Source: Aplectana chamaeleonis
Taxonomy: Eukaryota; Nematoda; Chromadorea; Rhabditida; Cosmocercidae
Reading direction: 5' to 3'
DNA: 64,000 nt
NCBI GenBank assembly: GCA_029168955.1
Contig: JAPDOI010000870.1
Coordinates: 1 to 64,000, forward strand
Under the pieces are notes generated by a model. The model was not told the DNA's origin, did no database searches, and worked only from the letters and a program-made list of their open reading frames with translations. Shown piece after piece: positions 8,201-19,740 of the stretch. Position 1 is the first letter of the stretch, and each line of letters begins with the position of its first letter. The translations under genes were made by a program, and so were the position numbers.

Positions 8201-8470
8201 GCGCTGAACGCCGTAGGAAGTGTGCGGCGCCCAAGGAGGAGTGCGCAGGACGCCGTAGAAAGTGTGCGGGACCCAAGTGGGAGTCCGCCGGACGCCGTAG
8301 AAAGTGTGCGGGACCCGAGTGGGAGAGCGCCGTACGCCATAGACAGTGTGCGGGACCCAAGTGGGAGTGCGCAGGACGCCGTAGAAAGTGTGCGGGACCC
8401 AAGTGGGAGAGCGCCGGACCCCGTAGAAAGTGTGCGAGACCCAAGTGAGAGTGCGCCGGACGCAGTAGAA
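5276..8470. repeat. 630-bp (15-unit) higher-order repeat domain
   Basis: The paired marker GCGCTGAACGCC + GGCGCCCAAG occurs at 5345, 5681, 5975, 6311, 6605, 6941, 7235, 7571 and 8201. Except for the last interval, spacings are alternately 336 and 294 bp (8 and 7 units), so two interleaved ladders each repeat at 630 bp. Ladder one (5345, 5975, 6605, 7235) is always preceded by GTGCGGTAC. In its first three members it is followed by GGACCTAAG and GATGTCATAG. Ladder two is followed by GAGTCCGCCGG (one exception) and GAGAGCGCCGTACG. About five copies are present. Extra shorter spacings near 7361 show a local rearrangement. Confidence 0.85.
5904..5905. other. Empty counterpart of the element insertion site
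   Basis: The satellite here reads GAGTAAGAGTGCGTCGGACG, TCATAGAAAG, then ACTCCGTAG and CGGTACCC. This is the same unit order as left and right of both element copies but uninterrupted. It lies exactly 630 bp after the right-hand TA of copy 2 (5274), one higher-order repeat away, and confirms both the element ends and the TA duplication. Confidence 0.88.
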
Positions 8471-9016
8471 AGTGTGCGGGACCCAAGTGGGAGTGCGCTG
8501 GACGCCGTAGAAAGAGAGCGGGACCCAAGTGGGAGTGCGCCGGACGCCGTAGAAAGTGTGCGGGACCCAAGTGGGAGAGCGCCGAACGCCGTAGAAAGTG
8601 TGCGGGACCCAAGCGGGAGTGCACCGGACGCCGTAGAAAGTGTACGGGACCCAAGTGGGAGTGCGCCAGACGCCGTAGAAAGTGTGCGGGACCCAAGTGG
8701 GAGAGCGCCAGACGCCGTAGAAAGTGTGCGGGACCCAAGTGGGAGAGCGCCGAACGCCGTAGAAAGTGTGCGGGACCCAAGTGGGAGAGCGCCAGACGCC
8801 GTAGAAAGTGTGCGGGACCCAAGTGGGAGAGCGCCGAACGCCGTAGAAAGTGTGCGGGACCCAAGCGGGAGTGCACCGGACGCCGTAGAAAGTGTACGGG
8901 ACCCAAGTGGGAGTGCGCCAGACGCCGTAGAAAGTGTGCGGGACCCAAGTGGGAGAGCGCCAGACGCCGTAGAAAGTGTGCGGGACCCAAGTGGGAGTGC
9001 GCAGGACGCCGTAGAA
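8471..9016. repeat. Near-plain satellite with a 252-bp (6-unit) duplication
   Basis: A run of six variant units (GCCGAACG; AAGCGGGAGTGCACCGG; GTGTACGGG with GCGCCAGACG; GAGCGCCAGACG; GAGCGCCGAACG; GAGCGCCAGACG) starting near 8581 begins again near 8833. The second copy is followed for four units and then diverges. The offset is exactly 252 bp. Confidence 0.8.
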
Positions 9017-12000
9017 AGCGCGTGAGACCCATAAGGGAGTGCGCAGAACACCGTAGAAAATGTGTGTGACCCATGTGGGAGTGCGCCGGAAGCCGTGGAA
9101 AGTGTGCGGGACCCGAGTGGGAGTGCGCCGGAAGCCATAGAAAGTGTGCGGGACCCAAGTGGGAGTGCGCCGGACGCCGTAGAAAGTGTGCGGGACTCAA
9201 GTGGGAGTGCGCAGCACGCCATAGACAGTGTGCGGGACCCAAGTGGGAGAGCGCCGTACGCCATAGACAGTGTGCGGGACCCAAGTGGGAGTGCGCAGGA
9301 CGCCGTAGAAAGTGTGCGGGACCCAAGTGGGAGAGCGCCGGACGCCGTAAAAAGTGTGCGGTGCCCAAGTGGGAGTCCGCCGGACGCCGTAGAAAGTGTG
9401 TGGGACCCAAGTGGGAGAGCGCCGTATGCCATAGACAGTGTGCGGGATCCAAGTGGGAGTGCGCAGGACGCCGTAGAAAGTGTGCGGGACCCAAGCGGAA
9501 GGGCGCAGGACGCCGTAGAAAGTGTGCGGGACCCAAGTGGGAGAGCGCCGGATGTCATAGAAAGTGTGCGGGACCCAAGTGGGAGAGCGCCGGATGTCAG
9601 AGAAAGTGTGCGGGACCCATGCGGGAGAGCGCCGGACTCCGTAGAAAGTGTGCGAGACCCAAGTGAGAGTGCGCCGGACGCAGTAGAAAGCGAGCGGGAC
9701 CCAAGTGGGAGTGCGCTGAACGCCGTAGGAAGTGTGCGGCGCCCAAGTAGGAGTGCGCAGGACGCCGTGGAAAGTGTGCGGGACCCAAGTGGAAGAGCGC
9801 CGTACGCCATAGACAGTGTGCGGGACCCAAGTGGGAGTGCGCCGGACGCCGTAGAAAGTGTGCGGGACCTAAGTTGGAGTGCGCCAACCGCCGTAGAAAG
9901 TGTGCGGGACCCAAGTGGGAGTGCGCCGAACGCCGTAGGAAGTGTGCGGCACCCAAGTAGGAGTGCGCTGGACGCCGTAGAAAGTGTGTGGGACCTAAGT
10001 TGGAGTGCGCCGGACGCCGCAGAAAGTGTGCGGGATCCAAGTGGGAGTGCGCCGGACGCCGTAGAAAGTGTGCGGGATACAAGTGGGATTGCGGCGAACG
10101 CAGTAGAAAGTGTGCGGGACCCAAGTGGGGGTGCGCCCGACGCCGTAGAAAGTGTGCGGGACCCATGTGGGAGAGCGCCGGACGCCGTAGAAAGTGTGCG
10201 GGACCCAAGTGGGATTGCGCCGGACGCCGTAGGAAGTGTGCGGGACCAAAGTGAGAGCGCGCCGGACGCCGTAGGAAGTGTGCGGGACCGAAGTGAGAGT
10301 GCGCCGGATGCCGTAGAAAGTGTGCGGGACCCAAGTGGGAGTGCGCTGAACGCCGTAGAAAGTGTGCGGCGCCCAAGCAGGAGAGCGCAGGACGCCGTAG
10401 AAAGTGTGCGGGACCCGAGTAGGAGAGCGCCGTACGCCATAGACAGTGTGCGGGACCCAAGTGGGAGTGCGCAGGACGCCGTAAAAAGTGTGCGGGACTC
10501 AAGTGGGAGTGCGCGGGACGCCGTAGAAAGTGTGCGGGACCCATGTGGGAGAGCGCCGGACGCGGGAGAAAGTGTGCGAGACCCAAGTGGGAGTGCGCCG
10601 GACGCCGTAGAAAGTGTGCGGGACCCAAGTGGGAGTGCACCGGATGCCGTAGAAAGTTTGCGGGACCCAAGTGGGAGTGCGCCGGACGACGTAGAAAGTG
10701 TGAGGGACACAAGAACGAGTGCGCCAGACGCCGTAGAAAGTGTGCGGGACCCAAGTCGGAGTGCGCCGCACGCCGTAGAAAGTTTGCGGGACCCTAATGG
10801 GAGTGCGCCGGACGCCGTAGAAAGTGTGCGGGACCCAAGTGGGAGTGCGCCGGACGCCGGAGAAAGTGTGCGGGACCCAAGTTAGGGTGCGCCGGACGCT
10901 GTAGAAAGTGTGCGGGACCCAAGTGGGAGTGCGCCGGACGCCGTAGAAAGTGTGCAGGACCCAAGTGGGAGTGCGCCGGACTCCGAAGAAAGTGTGCGGG
11001 ACCCAAGTGGGAGTGCGCAGGACGCCGTAGAGAGTGTGCGGGACCCAAGTGGGAGTGCGCAGGACGCCGTAGAAAGTGTGCGGGACCCAAGTGGGTGAGC
11101 GCTGGACGCCATAGAAAGTTTTCGGGACCCAAGTGAGAGTGCGCCGGGCGCCGTAGAAAGTGTGCGGGACCCGAGTGAGAGTGCGCAGGACGCCGTAGAA
11201 AGTGTGCGGGACCTAAGCGGGAGAGCGCCGGACGCCGTATAAAGTGTGCATGACCTATGTGGGAGTGCGCTGAACGCCGTAGGAAGTGCGCGGGACCCAA
11301 GTGGGAGTGCGCAGGACGCCGTAGAAAGTGTGCGGGACCCAAGTGGGACAGCGCCGGATGTCATAGAAAGTGTGCGGGACCCAAGTGGGAGAGCGCCGGA
11401 TGTCAGAGAAAGTGTGCGGGACCCATGCGGGAGAGCGCCGGACTCCGTAGAAAGTGTGCGAGACCCAAGTGAGAGTGCGCCGGACGCCGTAGAAAGCGAG
11501 CGGGACCCAAGTGGGAGTGCGCTGAACGCCGTAGGAAGTGTGCGGCGCCCAAGTAGGAGTGCGCAGGACGCCGTAGAAAGTGTGCGGGACCTAAGTGGGA
11601 GAGCGCCGGATGTCATAGAAAGTGTGCGGGACCCAAGTGGGAGTGCGCTGAACGCCGTAGGAAGTGTGCGGCGCCCAAGTGGGAGTCCGCCGGACACCGT
11701 AGAAAGTGTGCGGGACCCAAGTGGGAGAGCGCCGGACTCCGTAGGAAGTGTGCGGCGCCCAAGTAGGAGTGCGCAGGACGCCGTGGAAAGTGTGCGGGAC
11801 CCAAGTGGGAGTCCGCCGGACGCCGTAGAAAGTGTGCGGGACCCGAGTGGGAGAGCGCCGAACGCCGTAGAAAGAATGCGGGACCCAAGTGGGAGTGCGC
11901 CGGACGCCGTATAAAGTGTGCGGGACCCGAGTGAGAGGGCGTCGAACGTCGTAGAAAGTGTGCGCGACCCAAGTGGGAGAGCGCCGGTCCCCGTAGAAAG

Positions 12001-13840
12001 CGAGCGGAACCCAAGTGGGGGGCCCGACGCCGTAGAAAGTGTGCGGGACCCATGTGGGAGAGCGCCGGACGCCGTAAAAAGCGAGCGGTACCCAAGTGGG
12101 AGTCCGCCGGACGCCGTAGAAAGTGTGCGGGACCCAAGTGAGAGTGCGCAGGACGCCAGAGACAGTGTGCGGGACCCAAGTGGGAGAGCACCGGATGTCA
12201 TAGAAAGTGTGCGGGACCCGAGTGAGATTGCGCCTGGCGCCGTAGAAAGTGTGCGGCGCCCAAGTAGGGGTGCGCCCGACGCCGTAGAAAGTGTGCGGGA
12301 CCCAAGTGGGAGAGCGGCGGACGCCGTAGAAAGTGTGCGGGACCCAAGTGGGAGTGCGCAGGACGCCATAGACAGTGTGCGGGACCCAAGTGGGAGTGCG
12401 CCGGACGCCGTATAAAGTGTGCGGGACCCAAGTGGGAGTGCGCTGAACGCCGTAGGAAGTGTGCGGCGCCCAAGTAGGAGTGCGCAGGACGCCGTGGAAA
12501 GTGTGCGGGACCCAAGTGGGAGTCCGCCGGACGCCGTAGAAAGTGTGCGGGACCCGAGTGGGAGAGCGCCGTACGCCATAGACAGTGTGCGGGACCCAAG
12601 TGGGAGTGCGCAGGACGCCGTAGAAAGTGTGCGGGACCCAAGTGGGAGTCCGCCGGACGCCGTAGAAAGTGTGCGGGACCCGAGTGGGAGAGCGCCGTAC
12701 GCCGTAGGAAGTGTGCGGCGCCGAAGTAGGAGTGCGCAGGACGCCGTAGAAAGTGTGCGGGACCCAAGTGGGAGTGCGCAGGACGCCGTAGAAAGTGTGG
12801 GAGACCTAAGTGGGAGTGCGCCGGATGCCTTAGACAGTGTACGGAACCCAAGTGGGAGGGCGCTGGACGCCGTAGAAAGTGGGCGGAACCCAAGTGGGAG
12901 TGCGCCGGACGCCGTAGAAAGCGAGCGGGACCCAAGTGGGAGTGCGCCGGACGCCGTATAAAGTGTGCGGGACCCATGCGGAGGAGCGCCGTACGCCATA
13001 GACAGTGTGCGGGACCCAAGTGGAAGAGCGCCGTACGCCGTAGACAGTGTGCGAGACCGAAGTGAAAGTGCGCCGGACGCCGTAGAAAGCGAGCGGGACC
13101 CAAGTGGGAGTGCGCTGAACGCCGTAGGAAGTGTGCGGCGCCCAAGGAGGAGTGCGCAGGACGCCGTAGAAAGTGTGCGAGACCCAAGTGGGAGTCCGCC
13201 GGACGCCGTAGAAAGTGTGCGGGACCCAAGTGGGAGAGCGCCGGATGTCAGAGAAAGTGTGCGGGACCCAAGTGGGAGTGCGCAGGACGCCGTATAAAGT
13301 GTGCGGGACCCAAGTGGGAGAGCGCCGGATGTCAGAGAAAGTGTGCGGGACTCAAGTGGGAGTGCGCAGGACGCCGTAGAAAGTGTGCGGGACCCAAGTG
13401 GGAGTGCGCCGGACGCCGTATAAAGTGTGCGGGACCCGAGTGAGAGTGCGTCGGACGCCATAGAAAGTGTGCGGGACCCGAGTGAGAGTGCGTCGGACGT
13501 CGTAGACAGTGTGCGGGACCCAAGTGTGAGTGCGCCGGACGCCGTAGAAAGTGTGCGAGACCCAAGTGAGAGTGCGCCGGACGCCGTAGAAAGCGAGCGG
13601 GACCGAAGTAGGGGTGCGCCCAACGCCGTAGAAAGTGTGCGGGACCCATGTGGGAGAGCGCCGGACGCCGTAGAAAGCGAGCGGGACCCAAGTGGGACTG
13701 CGCTGAACGCCGTAGGAAGTGTGCGGCGCCCAAGGAGGAGTGCGCAGGACGCCGTAGAAAGTGTGCGAGACCCAAGTGGGAGTCCGCCGGACGCCGTAGA
13801 AAAGTGTGCGGGATCCAAGTGGGAGGGCGCGGGACGCCGT
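9017..13840. repeat. Mosaic satellite domain
   Basis: This domain mixes complex variants with short plain runs. It opens with diverged units at 9017-9080 (GCGCGTGAGACCCATAAGGG, GAACACCG). Paired CTGAACG/GGCGCCC markers recur at 9713 and 10,343, again 630 bp apart, and then irregularly at 11,267, 11,519, 11,645, 12,440, 13,112 and 13,700. Diverged units cluster at 10,640-10,900 and 11,090-11,260. A 3-bp deletion lies near 12,017 and a 1-bp insertion near 13,800. Confidence 0.85.
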
Positions 13841-14340
13841 AGGAAGTGTGCGGGACCCAAGTGGGAGTGCGCCGGACGCCGTAGAAAGTGTGCGGGACCC
13901 AAGTGGGAGAGCGCCGGACGCCGTAGAAAGTGTGCGGTACCCAAGTGGGAGTGCGCCGGACGCCGTAGATAGTGTGCGGGACCCAAGTGGGAGTGCGCCG
14001 GACGCCGTAGAAAGTGTGCGGGACCCAAGTGGGAGTGCGCCGGACGCCGTAGAAAGTGTGCGGGACCCAAGTGGGAGTGCGCCGGACGCCGTAGAAAGTG
14101 TGCGGGACCCAAGTGGGAGTGCGCCGGACGCCGTAGAAAGTGTGCGGGACCCAAGTGGGAGAGCGCCGGACGCCGTAGAAAGTGTGCGGGACCCAAGTGG
14201 GAGTGCGCCGGACGCCGTAGAAAGTGTGCGGGACCCAAGTGGGAGTGCGCCGGACGCCGTAGAAAGTGTGCGGGACCCAAGTGGGAGTGCGCCGGACGCC
14301 GTAGAAAGTGTGCGGTACCCAAGTGGGAGAGCGCCGGACC
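13841..14340. repeat. Plain satellite block
   Basis: About twelve near-canonical units, differing mainly in GAGTGCG versus GAGAGCG and two CGGTACC variants. Neighbouring units from about 13,980 to 14,155 look identical, which indicates recent homogenisation. Confidence 0.85.
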
Positions 14341-17300
14341 CCGTAGAAAGTGTGCGGGACCCAAGTAGGAGTGCGCCGGACGCCGTAGAAAGCGAGCGGG
14401 ACCCAAGTGCGAGTGCGCCCGACGCCGTAGAAAGTGTGCGGGACCCAAGTGGGAGTGCGCTGAACGCCGTAGGAAGTGTGCGGCGCCCAAGTAGGAGTGC
14501 GCAGGACGCCGTAGAAAGTGTGCGGGACCCAAGTGGGAGTGCGCCGGACGCCGTATAGAGTGTGCGGGACCCGAGTGAGAGTGCGTCGGACGTCGTAGAA
14601 AGTGTGCGGGACCCATGCGGGAGAGCGCCGGACTCCGTAGAAAGTGTGCGAGACCCAAGTGAGAGTGCGCCGGACGCAGTAGAAAGCGAGCGGGACCCAA
14701 GTGGGAGTGCGCTGAACGCCGTAGGAAGTGTGCGGCGCCCAAGTAGGAGTGCGCAGGACGCCGTGGAAAGTGTGCGGGACCCAAGTGGGAGTCCGCCGGA
14801 CGCCGTAGAAAGTGTGCGGGACCCGAGTGAGAGTGCGCTGGACGCCGTAGAAAGTGTGCGGGACCCAAGTGGGAGTGCGCCGGACGCCGTAGAAATTGTG
14901 CGGGACCCAAATGGGAGTGCGCCGGACGCCGTAGAAAGCGTGCGAGACCCAAGTGGGAGTGCACTGGACGCCATAGAAAGTGTGCGGGACCCATGTGGGA
15001 GAGCGCCGGACGCGATAGAAAGTGTGCGGGACCCGAGTGAGATTGCGCCTGGCGCCGTAGAAAGCGAGCGGGACCCAAGTGGGAGTGCGCTGAACGCCGT
15101 AGGAAGTGTGCGGCGCCCAAGTGGGAGTGCGCCGGACGCCGTAGAAAGTGTGCGGGACCCAAGGGGGAGTGCGCCGGAGGCCGTAGAATGTGTGCGGGAC
15201 CCAAGTGGGAGTGCGCCGGACGCCGTAGAAAGTGTGCGGGACCCAAGTGGGAGTGCGCCGGACGCCGTATAAAGTGTGCGGGTCCCGAGTGAGAGTGCGT
15301 TGGACGTCGTAGAAAGTGTGCGGGACTCAAGTGGGAGTGCGCAGGACGCCATAGACAGTGTGCGGGACCCAAGTGTGAGTGCGCCGGACGCCGTAGAAAG
15401 TGTGCGAGACCCAAGTGAGAGTGCGCCGGACGCCGTAGAAAGCGAGCGGGACCGAAGTAGGGGTGCGCCCAACGCCGTAGAAAGTGTGCGGGACCCAAGT
15501 GGGTGTGCGCCGAACTCCGTAGGAAGTGTGCGGGACCCAAGTGGGGGTGCGCCCGACGCCGTAGAAAGTGTGCGGGACCCGAGTGGGAGAGCGCCGTACG
15601 TCATAGACAGTGTGCGGGACCCAAGTGGGAGTGCGCAGGACGCCGTAGAAAGCGAGCGGGACCCAAGTGGGACTGCGCTGAACGCCGTAGGAAGTGTGCG
15701 GCGCCCAAGGAGGAGTGCGCAGGACGCCGTAGAAAGTGTGCGAGACCCAAGTGGGAGAGCGCCGGACGCCGTAGAAAGTGTGCGGGACCCAAGTGGGAGT
15801 GCGCCGTACGCCATAGACAGTGTGCGGGACCTAAGTGGGAGTGCGCAGGACGCCGTAGAAAGTGTGCGGGACCCAAGTGGGAGAGCGCCGGATGTCATAG
15901 AAAGTGTGCGGGACCCAAGTGGGAGTGCGCAGGACGTCATAGACAGTTTTCGCGACCCAAGTGGGAGAGCGCCGGACCCCGTAGAAAGTGTGCGAGACCC
16001 AAGTGAGAGTGCGCCGGACGCCGTATAAAGTGTGCGGGACCCATGCGGAAGAGCGCCGGACGCCGTAGAAAGTGTGCGGGACCCGAGTGGGAGAGCGCCG
16101 TACGCCATAGACAGTGTGCGGGACCCAAGTGGGAGTGCGCAGGACGCCGTAGAAAGTGTGCGGGACCCAAGTGGGAGAGCGCCGGATGTCATAGAAAGTG
16201 TGCGGGACCCAAGTGGGAGTCCGCCGGACGCCGTAGAAAGTGTGCGGCGCCCAAGCAGGAGTGCGCAGGACGCCGTAGAAAGTGTGCGGGACCCAAGTGG
16301 GAGTGCGCCCGACGCCGTAGAAAGTGTGCGGGACTCAAGTGGGAGTGCGCAGGACGCCGTAGAAAGTGTGCGGAGCCCAAGCAGGAGTGCGCAGGACGCC
16401 GTAGAAAGTGTGCGGGACCCAAGTGGGAGAGCGCCGGATGTCAGAGAAAGTGTGCGGGACTCAAGTGGGAGTGCGCCGGACGCCGTATAAAGTGTGCGGG
16501 ACCCGAGTAAGAGTTCGTCGGACGGCATAGAAAGGGTGCGGGACCGAAGGGGGAGTGCGCCGGACGCCGTAGAAAGTGTGCGGGAACCAAAGTGGGAGTG
16601 CGCCGAACGCCGTGGGAAGTGTGCGGGAACCAAGTGGGAGAGCGCCGGACGCCGTAGAGAGTGTGCGGGACCCAAGTGGGAGTGCGCCGGACGCCGTGGG
16701 AAGTGTGCGGGAACCAAGTGGGAGTGCGCCGGACGCCGTAGAAAGTGTGCGGGACCCAAGTGGGAGTGCGCCGGACGCCGTAGGAAGCGTGCGGGACCTA
16801 AGTAGGAGTGCGCCGGACGCTGCAGAAAGTGTGCCGGACCCAAGTGGGAGTGCGCAGGACGCCGTAGAAAGTGTGCGGCGCCCAAGCTGGAGTGCGCAGG
16901 ACGCTGTAGAAAGTGTGCGGGACCCAAGTGGGAGTCCGCCGGACACCGTAGAAAGTGTGCGGGACCCGAGTGCGAGAGCGCCGTACGCCATAGAAAGCGA
17001 GCGGGACCGAAGTAGGGGTGCGCCCAACGCCGTAGAAAGTGTGCGAGACCCAAGTGAGAGTGCGCCGGACGCAGTAGAAAGCGAGCGGGACCCAAGTGGG
17101 AGAGCGCTGAACGCCGTAGAAAGTGTGCGGCGCCCAAGTAGGAGTGCGCAGGACGCCGTAGAAAGTGTGCGGGACCCAAGTGGAAGAGCGCCGTACGCCA
17201 TAGACAGTGTGCGGGACCCAAGTGGAAGAGCGCCGTACGCCGTAGACAGTGTGCGAGACCGAAGTGAAAGTGCGCCGGACGCCGTAGAAAGCGAGCGGGA

Positions 17301-18290
17301 CCCAAGTGGGAGTGCGCTGAACGCCGTAGGAAGTGTGCGGCGCCCAAGTAGGAGTGCGCAGGACGCCGTGGAAAGTGTGCGGGACCCAAGTGGAAGAGCG
17401 CCGTACGCCATAGACAGTGTGCGGGACCCAAGTGGGAGTGCGCCGGACGCCATAGACAGTGTGCGGGACCCAAGTGGGAGTGCGCCGGACGCCGTATAAA
17501 GTGTGCGGGACCCATGCGGGAGAGCGCCGGATGTCAGAGAAAGTGTGCGGGACCCAAGTGGGAGTGCGCTGAACGCCGTAGGAAGTGTGCGGGACCCATG
17601 TGGGAAAGCGCCGGACGCCGTAGAAAGCGAGCGGGACCCAAGTGGGAGTGCGCCGGACGCCGTATAAAGTGTGCGGGACCCAAGTGGGAGTCCGCCGGAC
17701 GCCGTAGAAAGTGTGCGGGACCAGAGTGGGAGCGCGCCGGACGCCGTAGAAAGGGTGCGGGACCAGAGTGGGAGAGCGCCGTACGCCATAGACAGTGTGC
17801 GGGACACAAGTGGGAGTGCGCAGGACGCCGTAAAAAGTGTGCGGGACCCATGTGGGAGAGCGCCGGATGTCAGAGAAAGTGTGCGGGACCCGAGTGGGAG
17901 AGCGCCGTACGCTACAGACAGTGTGCGGGACCCAAGTGGGAGAGCGCCGGACGCCGTAGAAAGTGTGCGGGACCCAAGTGGGAGTGCGCCGGACGCCGTG
18001 GAAAGTGTGCGGTACCCAAGTGGGAGTGCGCTGAACGCTGTAGGAAAAGTGCGGCGCCTAAGTAGGGGTGCGCCGGACGCCGTATAAAGTGTGCGGGACC
18101 CGAGTGAGAGGGCGTCGGACGTCGTAGAAAGTGTGCGCGACCCAAGTGGGAGTGCGCAGGACGCCGTAGAAAGTGTGCGGGACCCACGTGGGAGAGCGCC
18201 GGATGTCAGAGGAAGTGTGCGGGACCCATGCGGGAGAGCGCCGGACTCCGTAGAAAGTGTGCGGGACCCAAGTGGGAGTCCGCCGGACGC
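14341..18290. repeat. Complex satellite domain
   Basis: A mosaic of CTGAACG/GGCGCCC pairs, GATGTCATAG, GAAAGCGAGCGG and GTATAAAG units. A multi-unit segment containing CAAGTGTGAG, then GAGACCCAAGTGAGAG, then GACCGAAGTAGGGG occurs at 13,521 and again at 15,370, about 44 units apart. A cluster of GGGAACCAAG variants lies at 16,580-16,730, with one inserted base near 16,586. Confidence 0.83.
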
Positions 18291-19125
18291 CGTAGAAAGT
18301 GTGCGGGACCCAAGTGGGAGAGCGCCGGACGCGGTAGAAAGTGTGCGGGACCCGAGTGAGATTGCGCCTGGCGTCGTAGAAAGTGTGCGGGACCCAAGTG
18401 GGAGAGCGCCGGACGCCGTAGAAAGTGTGCGGGACCCAAGTGGGAGTGCGCCGGACGCCGTAGAAAGTGTGCGGGACCCAAGTGGGAGTGCGACGGACGT
18501 CGTAGAAAGTGTGCGGGACCCAAGTGGGAGAGCGCCGGACGCCATAGAAAGTGTGCGTGACCCAAGTGGGAGTGCGCAGGACGCCGTAGAAAGTGTGCGG
18601 GACCCAGTGGGAGAGCGCCGGATGCCGTAGAAAGTGTGCGGGAACCAAGTGGGAGTGCGCCGGACGCCGTAGAAAGTGTGCGGGACCCAAGTGGGAGTGC
18701 GCCGGACGCCGTAGAAAGTGTGCGGGACCCAAGTGGGAGTGCGCCGGACGCCGTAGAAAGTGTGCGGGACCCAAGTGGGAGTGCGCCGGACGCCGTAGAA
18801 AGTGTGCGGGACCCAAGTGGGAGTGCGCCGGACGCCGTAGAAAGTGTGCGGGACCCAAGTGGGAGTGCGCCGGACGCCGTAGAAAGTGTGCGGGACCCAA
18901 GTGGGAGTGCGCCGGACGCCGTAGAAAGTGTGCGGGACCCAAGTGGGAGTGCGCCGGACGCCGTAGAAAGTGTGCGGGACCCAAGTGGGAGTGCGCCGGA
19001 CGCCGTAGAAAGTGTGCGGGACCCAAGTGGGAGTGCGCCGGACGCCGTAGAAAGTGTGCGGGACCCAAGTGGGAGTGCGCCGGACGCCGTAGAAAGTGTG
19101 CGGGACCCAAGTGGGAGAGAGCCGG
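18291..19125. repeat. Plain satellite block with ten identical units
   Basis: The units from 18,676 to 19,095 are ten perfect tandem copies of the canonical 42-mer (420 bp). The preceding unit carries GGGAACC and the following one GAGAGAGCC. This is the longest run of identical units I found. Confidence 0.9.
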
Positions 19126-19740
19126 ACGCCCTAGAAAGTGTGCGGGACCCAAGTGGGAGTGCGCCGGATGCCGGTGATAGCGTGCGGGACCCGAGTGGGA
19201 GTGCGCCGAACGCCGTAGAAAGTGTGTGGGCCCCAAGTGGGAGTGCGCGGAACGCCGTAGAAAGTGTGCGGGACCCAAGTGGTAGAGCGCCGGACGTCGT
19301 AGAAAGTGTGCGGGACCCAAGTGGGAGTGCGCCGGACGCCGTAGTAAGTGTGCGGGATCCAAGTAGGAGTGCGCCGGACGCCGTAGAAAGTGTGCGGGAC
19401 CCGAGTGGGAGAGCGCCGGACGCCGTGTGAAGTGTGCGGGACCTTAGGGGGCGTGCCCCGGACGCCATAAAAAGTGTGCGGAAGCCAAGTGGGAGTGCGC
19501 CCGACGCCGTATAAAGTGTGCGGGACCCATGTGGGAGAGCGTCGGACGCGCTAGAAAGTGTGCGGGACCCTAGTGAGATTGGGCCTGCCGCCGCAGAAAG
19601 TGTGCAAGACCTAAGTGGGAGAGCGCCGGACGCCGGAGAAAGTGTGCGGGACCCAAGTGGGAGTGCGCCGGACGCCGTAGAAAGTGTGCGGGACCCAAGT
19701 GGGAGTGCGCCCGACGCCGTATAAAGTGTGCGGGACTCAT
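19126..19740. repeat. Diverged satellite units
   Basis: Units here carry unusually many private changes, for example GCCCTAGAAAG, GGATGCCGGTGATAGC, ACCTTAGGGGGCGTGCCCCG and GATTGGGCCTGCCGCCGCAG. The 42-bp phase is still recognisable. Such degenerate patches may mark older, less exchanged parts of the array. Confidence 0.8.

Noticed and set aside
5239..10710. Minus-strand open frame of 1,823 codons
   Set aside because: It ends inside element copy 2 and is otherwise pure satellite translation. No start context, domain or codon pattern sets it apart from overlapping frames.
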